A DNA stretch of 64,000 nt, taken from Oceanospirillales bacterium (GTDB taxonomy: Bacteria; Pseudomonadota; Gammaproteobacteria; Pseudomonadales; Endozoicomonadaceae). Positions 53,111 through 62,795 of the stretch are shown here, one piece after another. Every line of letters starts with the position of its first letter. The stretch's first letter is position 1. The stretch is taken from assembly GCA_004762125.1 (NCBI GenBank), contig SIHQ01000020.1, positions 26,079 through 90,078 of the forward strand. The letters run 5' to 3'. The notes below the pieces were generated by a model that worked only from the letters and a program-made list of their open reading frames with translations, did not search any database and was not told the origin of the DNA. The position numbers and the translations under genes are program-made.

Positions 53111-53344
53111 CTACTCGGCAGAGTCCGGCACCGGAGCCGCACTGAGGTAGTCTTCAATCAAATTTCGAGCCAGAACTGCGTCCAGATCTTCGACATAAAG
53201 CCCCAGCAGCCCTGCGGCAGGCAATTCACCAATAGCACCTGCCAGATAACTACCACCCACATGACAGCCGATACTGTGAGACTCCAGCATGTCTTTCAGA
53301 CACTGAGCCTCCATGGGGTTGTCCGGGCTGTATATTTTGATCAT
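53111..53344 (-). CDS. DUF2007 domain protein
   Basis: 77 residues. It has the DUF2007 pattern: MIKIYSPDNPMEAQCLKDMLES, read in parts, then a Gly/Ala-rich middle (GELPAAGLLGLYV) and LARNLIEDYL. These small soluble proteins are called putative signal-transducing proteins, related to PII-like ferredoxin-fold domains; the exact role is unknown. It is upstream of the DUF885 gene on the same strand. Confidence 0.88.
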   Translation of the reverse strand: MIKIYSPDNPMEAQCLKDMLESHSIGCHVGGSYLAGAIGELPAAGLLGLYVEDLDAVLARNLIEDYLSAAPVPDSAE

Positions 53345-53501
53345 TACACCAGTTCCTAAGACTTGTACTCGCTGCCTTTGAAGATGAGAGGTTGTTGGCT
53401 GCTCTTACTCACCCCCGAACCTGATTTTATAGGCTCATGGGGCTTCGCTCGATTGCCACCTACTCACACCTTCAAATGCTTTGGGTATAGGGTCAGCACA
53501 T

Positions 53502-54083
53502 TTACTTCAGATAAAGATCCTTGATTTGCAGAGCCAGCTCATTGGCTTTCTTCAACTGTTCAGAATTCAATTGAGCCGCCAGATCTTTTTTCTGTTCCAT
53601 CGCTTTTTCAGCAAAACTGTCAGAAGCACCTGAAAGGCTGACGGTTGTCCACATATAGGCGGCGATCAGGTTCCTGTCAGTACCCGCACCCATGTAATAG
53701 GATTTACCTAATTCAAACTGAGCCTCACTTAACTTACCTTCTTTACCGGCAGCCTGTTCCAACAGTTTGAAACTCTTTTTCCTGTCTTTAACAACACCAG
53801 CCAGACCGCCTCTGTAAGCTTTTGCTAGTAACAGCCGTGCTTCGGCATTGCCTTGCTCAGCCAGCGGCTCTAGAAGATCCACCAACTGATCAGGCACTAC
53901 CTGATCCAGCTTGCCCGCCAGCATCTCTTTACCAGCCATCAGCGAGGCAGGAGCATCGCCACCTGAAGCCTTCTTCAGCAGATCATTAAACTCTCCTGCT
54001 TGCGCAGTCAAAGTTGTTGTCACTAGTACAGTCGCCAAAACACCCTGCAACAGACGCTTGTTTGCCTTCCCTTGGAATACCAT
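53502..54083 (-). CDS. Exported Sel1-repeat protein
   Basis: 193 residues. I start at ATG 54083 because GAGG lies 7-8 nt upstream and the first in-frame codon at 54095 is TTG. A signal peptide (LLQGVLATVLVTTTLTAQA) is followed by Sel1-like helical repeats (LLEPLAEQGNAEARLLLAKAY, read in parts, then LLEQAAGKEGKLSEAQFELGKSYYMG). Such repeats bind partner proteins in the periplasm. No partner is evident. Confidence 0.85.
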   Translation of the reverse strand: MVFQGKANKRLLQGVLATVLVTTTLTAQAGEFNDLLKKASGGDAPASLMAGKEMLAGKLDQVVPDQLVDLLEPLAEQGNAEARLLLAKAYRGGLAGVVKDRKKSFKLLEQAAGKEGKLSEAQFELGKSYYMGAGTDRNLIAAYMWTTVSLSGASDSFAEKAMEQKKDLAAQLNSEQLKKANELALQIKDLYLK

Positions 54084-54396
54084 TTCATACCTCAAACAGA
54101 GAATGGGTTTTCAGGGGCAATTAACACCTCAAACGGTACTTGCCCCATAGCCTAATATTGGTCGCCTAGTTTACTCCCATCAGTAGCAAAACAGAATCCC
54201 AACTAAGTACCCAAAATATTGCATAACAACTGTCCAGTACTTAACAGGGAAAATCATGAGTAAACAGATTCTTAAAGCGTTATACTTTTTCGGTTACAGG
54301 ATGTTGGTTACAAAGTTCCACAACCTTGCAACAGAACAACTATAACAGCATCTATATAATGCAATTTTCGCTTTACTGAGTGGCTAATTACCCCGA
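54084..54396. other. Divergent intergenic region
   Basis: 313 bp between the Sel1 gene and the acyltransferase gene, which diverge. It should hold both promoters. I see no clear box or repeat. Confidence 0.4.
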
Positions 54397-55563
54397 ATGG
54401 AACGCTTTGACGATATCAGGCCCTACCACGATCATGAAGTCCGCCCCGTACTGGAGCGACTGCTTCAGGATCAGGATTTGATCAGTGTACTCAGCCAGCA
54501 CCAGTTTCCCCGCCTTGATGGTTATATGCCTGCTGTTGCACGCTGGATTACTCGACTGGGTCTGAAAACCAAAGTGAAAGGCGTCAATGATGTTGTCAGC
54601 TTTCAACATATCGTCGAGCCTTACCTCACAGGTGTCATTCAATCTACCGCCAGTGCTATCAGCTTTTCAGGTCTCGAAAGTCTTGACCCGAGCAAAGCCT
54701 ATACCTTTCTGTCCAACCATCGCGACATTGCCATGGACCCGTCCCTGGTCAACCTTGCTTTGCACAGGGCAAAGCGGACAACAGTTCGAATCGCTATTGG
54801 CGACAATTTATTGCAGAAACCTTTTGTCAGCGATCTGATGCGCTTGAACAAGAGCTTTATTGTTAAACGTTCTGTGATCGGTAGACGAGATAAGCTAAAA
54901 GCGTTTCAGGATCTTTCAGCTTACATCCACGACTCTATTGATACCGGCCATCCAATATGGATAGCACAGAGTGAAGGCCGTGCTAAAGACGGCAATGATC
55001 GTACAGACTCAGCCATTATCAAGATGTTCCATATGAGTCGCAAGGATGCCAGCACCTCTTTTTCCGACAGTATACGTTCCATGAATATTGTACCGGTGGC
55101 TATCTCATACGAGCTCGATCCTTGCGATCAGTCTAAAGCCAAAGAACTTTATGAAACCGAGCAACATGGCAGCTATGAGAAGGAACAGGGCGAGGATTTA
55201 AGCAGTATTGTTTCAGGTATTGAGGGCGACAAGGGTCATATTCATATTGCCTTTGGTCAGCCACTGACGGATGAATACGAAAATGCCCATGCAGTGGTAG
55301 CAGAAGTTGATCGTCAAATTTATCAGCAATACCGTCTTACAGGTCTTAACCTCGAAGCCTTTTCAAGAATCAACCCGGATCGTTTACAGGGACTTCCCGA
55401 AACTGAACCATCTACATTGTTTCAGACACTGGCTCCGGATGAGAACATGAGTAAAGCAAAAATCGCTTTTGATCAGCGTCTTGCACAGTGCCCTACCGAA
55501 TATCATGATCACCTAACCATGATGTACGCTTATCCGGTGATTAACCGTCTCACTATTCGCTAG
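54397..55563 (+). CDS. 1-acylglycerol-3-phosphate acyltransferase-like protein
   Basis: 388 residues. It contains the PlsC-type acyltransferase signature HX4D (SNHRDIAMDPSL near residue 108) and the second block AQSEGRAKDG near residue 190, plus a P-type VPVAISYE block. It is longer than ordinary PlsC and has a C-terminal extension; it fits the cytosolic/peripheral glycerol acyltransferase group. It would acylate lysophosphatidate or a related lipid. It is followed closely by the YqfO-like gene. Confidence 0.85.
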   Translation: MERFDDIRPYHDHEVRPVLERLLQDQDLISVLSQHQFPRLDGYMPAVARWITRLGLKTKVKGVNDVVSFQHIVEPYLTGVIQSTASAISFSGLESLDPSKAYTFLSNHRDIAMDPSLVNLALHRAKRTTVRIAIGDNLLQKPFVSDLMRLNKSFIVKRSVIGRRDKLKAFQDLSAYIHDSIDTGHPIWIAQSEGRAKDGNDRTDSAIIKMFHMSRKDASTSFSDSIRSMNIVPVAISYELDPCDQSKAKELYETEQHGSYEKEQGEDLSSIVSGIEGDKGHIHIAFGQPLTDEYENAHAVVAEVDRQIYQQYRLTGLNLEAFSRINPDRLQGLPETEPSTLFQTLAPDENMSKAKIAFDQRLAQCPTEYHDHLTMMYAYPVINRLTIR

Positions 55564-55579
55564 TTTGCAGGAAATGGTA

Positions 55580-55897
55580 ATGTACAGCCTCATTTTCTAT
55601 GTGCCAGAAAGTCACCTGGAATCCGTTAAAGGGGCTGTTTTTAAAGCGGGCGCAGGTAGTTCTAACCAATATGACCGTTGCTGCTGGCAAATTGCCGGAC
55701 AGCATCAGTTTCGACCACTGACAGGCAGCGAACCGTTTATTGGTTCAACGGACGAACTTGAGACCGTTAGCGAATACAGGGTTGAAATGATTTGTCAGGA
55801 TAAATATATAAAAACAGCCCTAGCCGCTCTGAATGAAGCGCACCCTTACGAAAAACCTGCTTATTCATATTCGTCAATAAATCCTGTATTGCTTTAA
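55580..55897 (+). CDS. YqfO/NIF3-like domain protein
   Basis: 105 residues from ATG 55580 (AGGA 8 nt upstream). It is a stand-alone version of the YqfO insert in NIF3 proteins: YSLIFYVPESHLESVKGAVF, read in parts, GSEPFIG and HPYEKPAYS at the end. The frame is open from a TTG at 55565. The function of the stand-alone domain is unknown; PII-like fold and metal binding are likely. It is 16 bp after the acyltransferase. Confidence 0.88.
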   Translation: MYSLIFYVPESHLESVKGAVFKAGAGSSNQYDRCCWQIAGQHQFRPLTGSEPFIGSTDELETVSEYRVEMICQDKYIKTALAALNEAHPYEKPAYSYSSINPVLL

Positions 55898-56060
55898 GTA
55901 TTTCAGAATGATTGCGATCAACAGTTACTAATGACTGTATGTTTTATTAAATCTACTTGTCAGCACGGGCTTAGTCTTTGTAATAGTGTTTTTATATTTA
56001 GATAATTTTAGGCTTCAATCATCGAATCAACTTCGAAACAACTGATTCGACGCATCTAAT

Positions 56061-56088
56061 TTAATCTCCTAAAAAGCAAGGAGATTAA
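56061..56088. terminator. Terminator hairpin between convergent genes
   Basis: Perfect 10-bp stem TTAATCTCCT / AGGAGATTAA with an 8-nt loop between the YqfO-like gene and the convergent Nudix gene. It can end both messages. Confidence 0.65.
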
Positions 56089-56132
56089 TAGGACAAGAGC
56101 CCGGTCATCGACTGTTATTAAATTTGGTCCCT

Positions 56133-56696
56133 TTACTTATCTGTAGTGATTTTTTCTTCTATTTTCAGAGGCTGAATGTCTTCAATTTTCTGATCGAAGT
56201 TCCCTGATTGGCGATCCTTATAAAAGTGACGCAGAGTTCGCTTGATGGTGTTAAATGCTAACTCATCCCAGGGGATTTCTTCTTCACTGAACAGTCTGAC
56301 ATCAGACGATTCTTCACCGGCAAAGAATTTCGGCTCAGGCATTTCTGCCAGAAAAAAAACAGACAACTGCCCAACATGAGCAATGTTAAAGATCGTATAG
56401 AGGGACTCAATCTTGATGTTCGCTCCGGCCTCTTCCCAAGTTTCCCTTAGTGCAGCTTGCTCCAGAGTCTCACCCAGCTCCATAAAGCCACCTGGTAATG
56501 TCCAGTAACCTTTTCGCGGCTCAATCGCTCGTTTGCACAGCAGTACTTTATCCTTAAAAACAGGCAGGGATCCAGCCACTATCAGAGGGTTTTGATAATG
56601 AATTTTGCCACAGCTATCACATATATCCCTGACACGGTTATCGCCCTCAGGCATTCCCTTTCTGACCTTTGCTCCACAATCACTGCAATAATTCAC
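56133..56696 (-). CDS. Nudix hydrolase with N-terminal zinc ribbon
   Basis: 187 residues from GTG 56696 (family-like start VNYCSDCG); a GTG at 56729 is also open. A zinc ribbon with CSDCG and CDSCG is followed by the Nudix box GGFMELGETLEQAALRETWEEAGA, read in parts, with the catalytic REtweE. The group resembles NudC-like zinc-ribbon Nudix proteins that hydrolyse NADH, ADP-ribose or related dinucleotides. It diverges from the CoA pyrophosphatase gene. Confidence 0.87.
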   Translation of the reverse strand: MNYCSDCGAKVRKGMPEGDNRVRDICDSCGKIHYQNPLIVAGSLPVFKDKVLLCKRAIEPRKGYWTLPGGFMELGETLEQAALRETWEEAGANIKIESLYTIFNIAHVGQLSVFFLAEMPEPKFFAGEESSDVRLFSEEEIPWDELAFNTIKRTLRHFYKDRQSGNFDQKIEDIQPLKIEEKITTDK

Positions 56697-56924
56697 CCTG
56701 TTTCTACCCCGCTCCGATTCTCCTCTCACATTAATAGGTAAAAATCCCCTTTGTCCATAGCTGATAATATTTCTTTACAGATCCAAACTAACCAACTGAA
56801 TTATCTGTGTTAATATCAAATTATAAACATTAAAAACAATTGACAATGAGTCTGAGTCAAACTTTATTAACCGCCTATACCACAGGTAATAATAATTGTA
56901 CTGACTCTGCAACCTCGGCACTGT

Positions 56925-57548
56925 ATGCGATTATTTGATATTGAGAGCAAGCTTAAAGAGCACACCCCCAGAGTCCTTAACTTCTCTTTGCCTGAGGCTG
57001 CCGTATTATTGCCACTTGCTACCGACTCACAAGGCAAGGTCACCGATATTATTTTTACCCGCCGTGCTTCTCATATGAACAGCCACAGCGGTGAAGTTGC
57101 CTTTCCCGGAGGGAAACGTGACACCACGGATCCTGATCTGCTCTATACCGCTTTACGAGAGTCACAGGAAGAAATAAGCCTGATTCCCGCAGCTGTTAAC
57201 GTCATTGGTGAAATGGGCCCTGTTGTATCCAGACGAGGTATTAAAGTCACCCCTTTCATTGGTTCAGTGCCCAACAACGTTGAATTACAGCCAAACCTCG
57301 ATGAACTGGACAGGATATTTTCCGTACCATTGGATTATCTGACTGATCCCGATAATATTCGGTTTGATCAGTGGTATATGAGCAGCAAAAGCTACGCTAT
57401 GCCGTCTTACCAGTTTGGTGAGTATCTGATTTGGGGGCTAACTGCAATCATGCTAGTAGAGTTCTTGAACATTACCACAGGAACCAATATCCCTTTGGAT
57501 GCACCACATTTTACGCCTTCCCATGGCATCATTCCTGACGCCAACTGA
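56925..57548 (+). CDS. nudL: CoA pyrophosphatase (NudL-like Nudix)
   Basis: 207 residues. The CoA-type Nudix signature is visible: RRASHMNSHSGEVAFPGGK upstream of the catalytic LRESQEEI helix. The family hydrolyses CoA and derivatives to 3',5'-ADP and phosphopantetheine. The start ATG 56925 has no clear ribosome site, which suggests low translation or a leaderless start. It is convergent with the CBS-transporter gene. Confidence 0.9.
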   Translation: MRLFDIESKLKEHTPRVLNFSLPEAAVLLPLATDSQGKVTDIIFTRRASHMNSHSGEVAFPGGKRDTTDPDLLYTALRESQEEISLIPAAVNVIGEMGPVVSRRGIKVTPFIGSVPNNVELQPNLDELDRIFSVPLDYLTDPDNIRFDQWYMSSKSYAMPSYQFGEYLIWGLTAIMLVEFLNITTGTNIPLDAPHFTPSHGIIPDAN

Positions 57549-57589
57549 AAGACTTTTTTTATTTGAGCGACTCATTAGAACTGAATAGA

Positions 57590-58894
57590 TTAAGCAATCT
57601 TGTTAGCTTTTTGGGCTTTGCAAATCTTCTTCCACTGATCAGCCGTAAACATTCTCACTGACTTCACCCGATTATCCTGCACCTGCATAATCTCCAGTCG
57701 GTAAATACCCACTTTCAGGCAAACACTGGATTCAGGAATAAATTCCATCTGTTCTGTAATCAGGCCATTAATAGTACGGGCATCGTCCGTGGGCAAAGAC
57801 CAACCCAGTATTTTATTGATATCCCTGACGGAAGCTGAACCATCAATAATATAAGTTCCGTCTTCCTGAGGAGTAATATCCGGACTGGAGTCTGACACAT
57901 CAGTGGTAAAATCACCGACGATTTCCTCAAGGATATCCTCAAGTGTCACCAGTCCCATAACATCACCGTACTCATCCACAACCAGAGCTACACGTTCTTT
58001 GGTTTTCTGAAAATTAAACAGCTGGGTATGAAGCGGCGTACTCTCGGGTACGTAATAAGGCTCTGTCGTTTCCTGCAACAACATCGCCTTGTTCACTTCC
58101 TCTTCACTGAGCAGCCGAGCGACCTTACGCATATGCAGCATGCCCACCAGGTTATTAACATCACCTTTAAACACAGGAACCCGGGTGTGCTGACAGTCAC
58201 GAAGTTGATCTAGGATATCTTTTATATCATCGTCAATATCGATACCCAGCACTTCATTTCTGGGAACCATTATGTCATCAACCCGAACCTTCTCAAGGTC
58301 CAGGATACCCAGCAACATACCTCGACGTTTCTGGGGCAGCAGCATGCCCGGGTCAGTCACGATGGTTCGCAACTCTTCTGCGTTCAGTTGGTCTTTAACG
58401 ATTTCCCCGGGGCAGATGCCAAAAGGCTTCAAGAGCAGGCCACAAATCCAGTTAAGACCAATCACTACTGGATAAAAAAACTTAAGCAGTGGTAGCAATA
58501 TCAGTGACGCCGGAAAAGCCACTCTCTCTGGATACATAGCCGCTACGGTCTTGGGAGTCACCTCGCCAAAAATCAACACTATAACCGTAAGACCCAGAGT
58601 GGCAATAGCAACACCGCTGTCTTCACCCCAAAGTCTGACGGCAATGATAGTGGCCAGAGCAGAGGCAAGGATGTTTACAAAGTTGTTACCGATCAGAATG
58701 ACACCGATCAGACGATCCGGACGATCCAGAAGGTTACTGGTTCTCAGAGCTGCCTTATGCCCTTTTTTAACGAGATGGCGCAGCCGATAGCGGTTGATCG
58801 CCATCATGCCGGTTTCGGAGCTAGAAAAAAATGCCGACAGAAACAGCAAAAAAACAAGAATGGTCGTTAGAAGACCAGTGGATGCTTCACTCAA
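57590..58894 (-). CDS. CNNM/CorB-CorC family membrane protein (HlyC/CorC)
   Basis: 434 residues. An N-terminal DUF21 (CNNM) membrane domain with about four helices and AFFSSSETGMMAINR, a CBS pair (about 205-325, MVPRNEV through GLVTLEDILEEIVGDF), and a CorC_HlyC transporter-associated C-terminal domain (about 345-425). It is implicated in Mg2+/Co2+ efflux or homeostasis. The only available start is TTG 58894, since a TAA lies six codons upstream. The ribosome site is weak (AGGCG at 10 nt). Confidence 0.92.
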   Translation of the reverse strand: MSEASTGLLTTILVFLLFLSAFFSSSETGMMAINRYRLRHLVKKGHKAALRTSNLLDRPDRLIGVILIGNNFVNILASALATIIAVRLWGEDSGVAIATLGLTVIVLIFGEVTPKTVAAMYPERVAFPASLILLPLLKFFYPVVIGLNWICGLLLKPFGICPGEIVKDQLNAEELRTIVTDPGMLLPQKRRGMLLGILDLEKVRVDDIMVPRNEVLGIDIDDDIKDILDQLRDCQHTRVPVFKGDVNNLVGMLHMRKVARLLSEEEVNKAMLLQETTEPYYVPESTPLHTQLFNFQKTKERVALVVDEYGDVMGLVTLEDILEEIVGDFTTDVSDSSPDITPQEDGTYIIDGSASVRDINKILGWSLPTDDARTINGLITEQMEFIPESSVCLKVGIYRLEIMQVQDNRVKSVRMFTADQWKKICKAQKANKIA

Positions 58895-59262
58895 GACTGG
58901 AATCGCCTGTTATATTCAATCATTGTAAAAAACAGATTCTACCTGCTCTTATCCTGTTTACCAAACCCATAGCTTTAATCAAGAGAACTTATTCGAAGAT
59001 TTTCGTCGATTGGCAAAGGACTAATAAGCAGCTACCAGAAAGTTCAGAATCCTATATCTACATAAGCATGACTAGAATAATGCTGAGGCGGCTTGTGTAA
59101 TTTTAAAACAGTTTCTAAGTTCCAACTGCATTCTAATAAAAAATGCAGATATAACATAACTAATCTATTAATATCGCAATATTATTAGCGCTATTTATAC
59201 TTACGAAGTCAGTAAAAGTAACTAGAATTTAGTTTCTCTTTCTACGTCATGAGCTGATAGCT
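58895..59262. other. AT-rich divergent gap
   Basis: 368 bp between divergent genes, strongly AT-rich from 59100. It should contain promoters for both sides. Small open frames here look random. No repeat recognised. Confidence 0.4.
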
Positions 59263-60768
59263 ATGAAAATAATAAAATATTTATTTTTTGGATACAGTGC
59301 TTTAGCTTTTTTAAGCTTTGACACTCTTGCATCGCCTATCACAACATCCGATCAAACAACTGAACTACCAGTGACAACTGAGATTCCTGTCACATCACCT
59401 TATCAATGGTGCAACGTATCTGAGCTGAACCCAGAAAAAGGTTATTATGCAGCGGAGTTCACTATTTTAAATGAATACGATAACGATTCTGAATCTCCAA
59501 GGTTTTTTCAAACGACTATAGCCCGCCGAACAACACTACGACCTGACAGCGATACAAGAGGTTGGTATTTTCAAAATAGTTCACCTGGAGAAATCCTAGG
59601 CTATGTACCTGTCTGGTGCGCTTACTCCAGCACTCGTAATAACGATAATAATGCTAACGGATGCAATCTTCAGGAAGATCAACTCCGACAGCCGACCTAT
59701 GGAAATTCTGGGATTCAACAAGAATTCGAGGTGTTGTGCAATACACCAGGACAGGAACATCGTTATGAGGTACCAGAAACATCTGAAGTTCTGCCTGCAT
59801 ATAGACCAGGTCCTAGAGATCTTATAAGTGATGAAGGCGAGCCAAACAGATTACTGTGCCGCTATATCTATGAAGAGAAAGAAATTATTGGCGTAATTCC
59901 AAGAAATAATCCCAATCCGGAGAATCCACATGTTTATGATCAAATTTGCAAGCCTGTTGCTCTTTCATATAGAGATGCTATTGGTGATTCTCGGCTACTG
60001 ACTGGAATCCCGTCACCAAATACATTTATAGTGTTGAGAAAAGCTGAATCAGTGACAAACAAGCACCCTCTGTGTGCGTCCCCCCCTATTAGCGGATGGA
60101 ACCCTACACACTTTCGTCCTTTTAGGGGTTCTGACGAAAATAATGTCTATTATTGTCAAACATTTGTTCCTGAAACAGGCGATAAACGTGTAGGTATTGA
60201 AGAAATTACCGACGGCCAACTAAATTGTAAGTTAACCGTTACAGAAGACGGTGGGTATCGACGCATCCCTTTTCAGGCTTCTGAATCTTCTGACTCTGAA
60301 GCGGTCTATGAGCGAATCGGTTTATTCAAAGACTCAGGTTGGGTTTCTTATAACGCTTATTCAAGTGACTATAGGGCGGGTTGCCTAAGTTTAGACAAAC
60401 TGATTCGGGGGTTTAATTTCTGTCGGTTCGAAAAATCAGGAAACATGCTTTACGGTATAGTAGCTGATCGAGGTAACAGAGCCTCTGTATGTGAAGTTCC
60501 TTATTTAACTCAATGCGAGACCGATCTTGCTGCATCAGAAATTGATTCTGAGAATTGTTCCTATACTCATAGAAGTGAGTTATTCGATATATATACAAAC
60601 GCAGATACGCCTCTCCTGACAACAACAGAAGCACAAACGACAGTACCGGCAACAACTCTTTCACCTACACTACCATCAGCATTAAACTCAGGAGTAGTTA
60701 CAATCCATAGCTTCCTACCTGTAACTTTAGTAACAATGTTAAGTATCATCTTCATGGTTAGTATTTAA
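59263..60768 (+). CDS. Secreted Thr-rich protein with C-terminal hydrophobic tail
   Basis: 501 residues. A signal peptide (YLFFGYSALAFLSFDTLASP) leads into a Thr-rich segment (TTELPVTTEIPVT), then a cysteine-containing body. In the body the layout C-x10ish-G-x-I/V-P ... C recurs (LGYVPVWCAYS; LLCRYIYEEKEIIGVIP; YYCQTFVPETGDKRVGI), suggesting three or more repeats faintly like DM9-type modules. A second Thr-rich stalk (TTEAQTTVPATT) precedes a final hydrophobic stretch (FLPVTLVTMLSIIFMVSI) with no positive charge behind it. This resembles a mucin-like stalk with a tail anchor. No family is firmly recognised. It lies in the accessory right end. Confidence 0.72.
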   Translation: MKIIKYLFFGYSALAFLSFDTLASPITTSDQTTELPVTTEIPVTSPYQWCNVSELNPEKGYYAAEFTILNEYDNDSESPRFFQTTIARRTTLRPDSDTRGWYFQNSSPGEILGYVPVWCAYSSTRNNDNNANGCNLQEDQLRQPTYGNSGIQQEFEVLCNTPGQEHRYEVPETSEVLPAYRPGPRDLISDEGEPNRLLCRYIYEEKEIIGVIPRNNPNPENPHVYDQICKPVALSYRDAIGDSRLLTGIPSPNTFIVLRKAESVTNKHPLCASPPISGWNPTHFRPFRGSDENNVYYCQTFVPETGDKRVGIEEITDGQLNCKLTVTEDGGYRRIPFQASESSDSEAVYERIGLFKDSGWVSYNAYSSDYRAGCLSLDKLIRGFNFCRFEKSGNMLYGIVADRGNRASVCEVPYLTQCETDLAASEIDSENCSYTHRSELFDIYTNADTPLLTTTEAQTTVPATTLSPTLPSALNSGVVTIHSFLPVTLVTMLSIIFMVSI

Positions 60769-61062
60769 ACATCGTTCAGAGTTAATATTTTAGAGAAAGA
60801 CTGAACAAGGATGTTCGGTTAATCGCTACGAGCACGAACCTCATTGAAGATAAACAAGAGAGTAGTTCAACGACCATTGCCGTTCTATGCGCCTAATGAT
60901 GGTTGCCTGTTGGGTCGCCGGGAATGGAATATGGAAGCCAAAAAGTTGATTATAAAGTGATCAGCTTTACCCATGATGGTAAGCAGGCTACTTACGCCAA
61001 CCATTAATTTCTCTGCAATCAAGCGGAAGTCATTAATGGTGACTTCTGTTTGATGGGTATTA
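60769..61062. other. Gap without supported gene
   Basis: 294 bp. A 61-codon minus-strand open frame (60885-61070) overlaps the true end of the frame-shifted hydroxylase gene and is not supported. Confidence 0.4.
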
Positions 61063-61955
61063 TCAAGCATCTTTGCGGATGACTCCGTATTTGAAAGACC
61101 ATTTTTTACCCAATAGATAGTTAAAGAATTTTATCTGAGCAGACCAGAGATCGTACAAAAAACCTTTTTGATTATTCCGGTTTCCTGTAACGCCAACCTG
61201 CTGATTGATGCACTCACCTTCATACCAGGTTCCAAAAAGCCGATCCCAGAGGGGGGGGTAATATGCCCATAATTTTTGTCCCAGTGGACACGTTGGCTAG
61301 AATGATGAATTCTGTGATCCACAGGGAAAATCAACAAGTATCGTCCTATCCAGCCCCCGCGCCAGGGAATCATTGAGTGTTGCAGCTTGCTTTGAAGCGA
61401 ACACAGTGCCTTGATCAATATGAAGGTTTCAATATTAAGCCCTATCAGGGAGAGAGGAATATAAACAAACAGAGAATTTAGGGCAATATCCAGTGGGTGA
61501 ATACGGCCCTCGGTAATCACATTAAATTCGGTAGCCGAATGGTGAAATCTGTGAATTTGCCACCACCAGGACACTCTGTGCCCAAGACGATGTCGCCAAT
61601 ATTGCAAAAAATCCTCAATTATCAAGAGGAATAGAAACTGAAGAATCGGTGATTCAAACGGGTTGCCAAAGGCTAGGATAGAGTATTGCTGGTAAATTTT
61701 TGGTAACCAGTAAACCAGCCCAAAACTGGCAACGATAGACAGATAACCCATGACTCTGGTTGAAATCAGCAAAAAAAGAATAATGTCTGCTTTTGCTGAT
61801 AGGGTTGGACACAGTAGGCGCTTAATTGCGCTGTTTCTATATCCCAGAACCAGCCCATCAATTGCGAATGCTATAAAAAGCGGCAAGGCTTTATATAGAG
61901 CGACTGCAGAAATAAAGTATTCGGGGCTTATGTAATGGAACAGGAGCTCTTGCAA
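61063..61955 (-). CDS. Sterol desaturase/fatty acid hydroxylase family protein, frame broken at a G8 tract
   Basis: Integral membrane di-iron hydroxylase family with the histidine boxes HRLGH, HRFHH and DHRIHH and several hydrophobic segments. It would hydroxylate or desaturate a lipid in the inner membrane. The start is TTG 61955 with GAGG 8 nt before it. As written, the frame after NYGHI passes through eight C (minus strand), leaves the family sequence and stops at 61131 (274 residues). If the tract had 6 or 9 C, the frame reads LWDRLFGTWYEG, the conserved family C-terminus, and continues to a TGA at 61063. Six C give the canonical spacing between NYG and WDR. So the gene is off by slippage, phase-variable, or contains a sequencing error. 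Confidence 0.8.
61251..61258. repeat. G8 homopolymer inside hydroxylase gene
   Basis: Eight consecutive G on the plus strand, in the codons before the conserved WDRLFG motif. Length 8 puts the gene out of frame; 6 or 9 would restore it. Confidence 0.95.
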
Positions 61956-62086
61956 CTATCTACCTCTAATAAATCTATAAAATGGTTAGCAGTATAGAAG
62001 AAAGAGTTTTTGTGAACTTATTGAATCCACGATATGAGTTATCGCGTATAGAGTAGTATCAACAATTCACCGCTGTGGAGTAATTC

Positions 62087-62647
62087 ATGAAGAAACGATT
62101 GAAAGTAGTATTGGCCACTGCTCTGGCAACAGCGATGGCTGCAACAACGTTTGTATTAGCATCAGGACAAAACGATAGTTCTAATAAAGAGCTAGCTGAA
62201 ACTGTCTCATCAAGCTATTCCAAAGAAGCTCTGCGAGAAAGACTGACTGCAATTCAGTATAAAGTAACCCAAGAAGATGGCACTGAACGTTCTTTTCAGA
62301 ATGAGTACTGGAATAATCAGAAAGCAGGCATCTATGTAGACATCGTTTCTGGCGAACCACTGTTCAGTTCTCTGGACAAGTACAAATCAGGAACCGGCTG
62401 GCCCAGCTTTTCACAACCACTGGTTGCCAGTAATGTTGTCGAAAAATCCGATAACACACTTTTTATGAAGCGAGTGGAAGTACGTTCAAAAGATGCTGAC
62501 TCGCACCTTGGTCATGTATTTAATGATGGCCCAAAGCCCACCGGTTTACGCTACTGCATGAACTCTGCCGCTATGCGCTTTGTACCAGTGAGTCAGTTGG
62601 AAAAAGAAGGTTATGGCAAGTTTGTGGCTCTTTTTAATAAGCCGTAG
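62087..62647 (+). CDS. msrB: Exported methionine-R-sulfoxide reductase B
   Basis: 186 residues. An N-terminal signal peptide ([19 protein letters not shown]) is followed by an MsrB domain: [20 protein letters not shown], read in parts, [26 protein letters not shown] with the catalytic Cys in RYCMNS. The CxxC zinc pairs seen in many MsrB proteins are absent, so it is the zinc-free type. It would repair oxidised methionine in periplasmic or secreted proteins. TGGAGTAATTC gives a ribosome site 7-8 nt before the ATG. Confidence 0.93.
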   Translation: MKKRLKVVLATALATAMAATTFVLASGQNDSSNKELAETVSSSYSKEALRERLTAIQYKVTQEDGTERSFQNEYWNNQKAGIYVDIVSGEPLFSSLDKYKSGTGWPSFSQPLVASNVVEKSDNTLFMKRVEVRSKDADSHLGHVFNDGPKPTGLRYCMNSAAMRFVPVSQLEKEGYGKFVALFNKP

Positions 62648-62795
62648 GCAGTTCCTGTTTGTCGCTAGAGCTAGGGGCAGCTGCAAAAGCTGCCATTAGT
62701 TATTACCACTCATCTATGAACTTAGGTGCCGAGGAACTAAAAAGATAAACAGTAGTCTCACTCCCATAAATAAAAATTTATAAATTGGAGTGCAT

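Noticed and set aside
58831..59100. 89-codon plus-strand ORF
   Set aside because: Half overlaps the CorB/CorC-like gene on the other strand; no coding signs.
60885..61070. 61-codon minus-strand ORF
   Set aside because: Overlaps the restored end of the frame-broken hydroxylase gene in another frame; no ribosome site or homology recognised.
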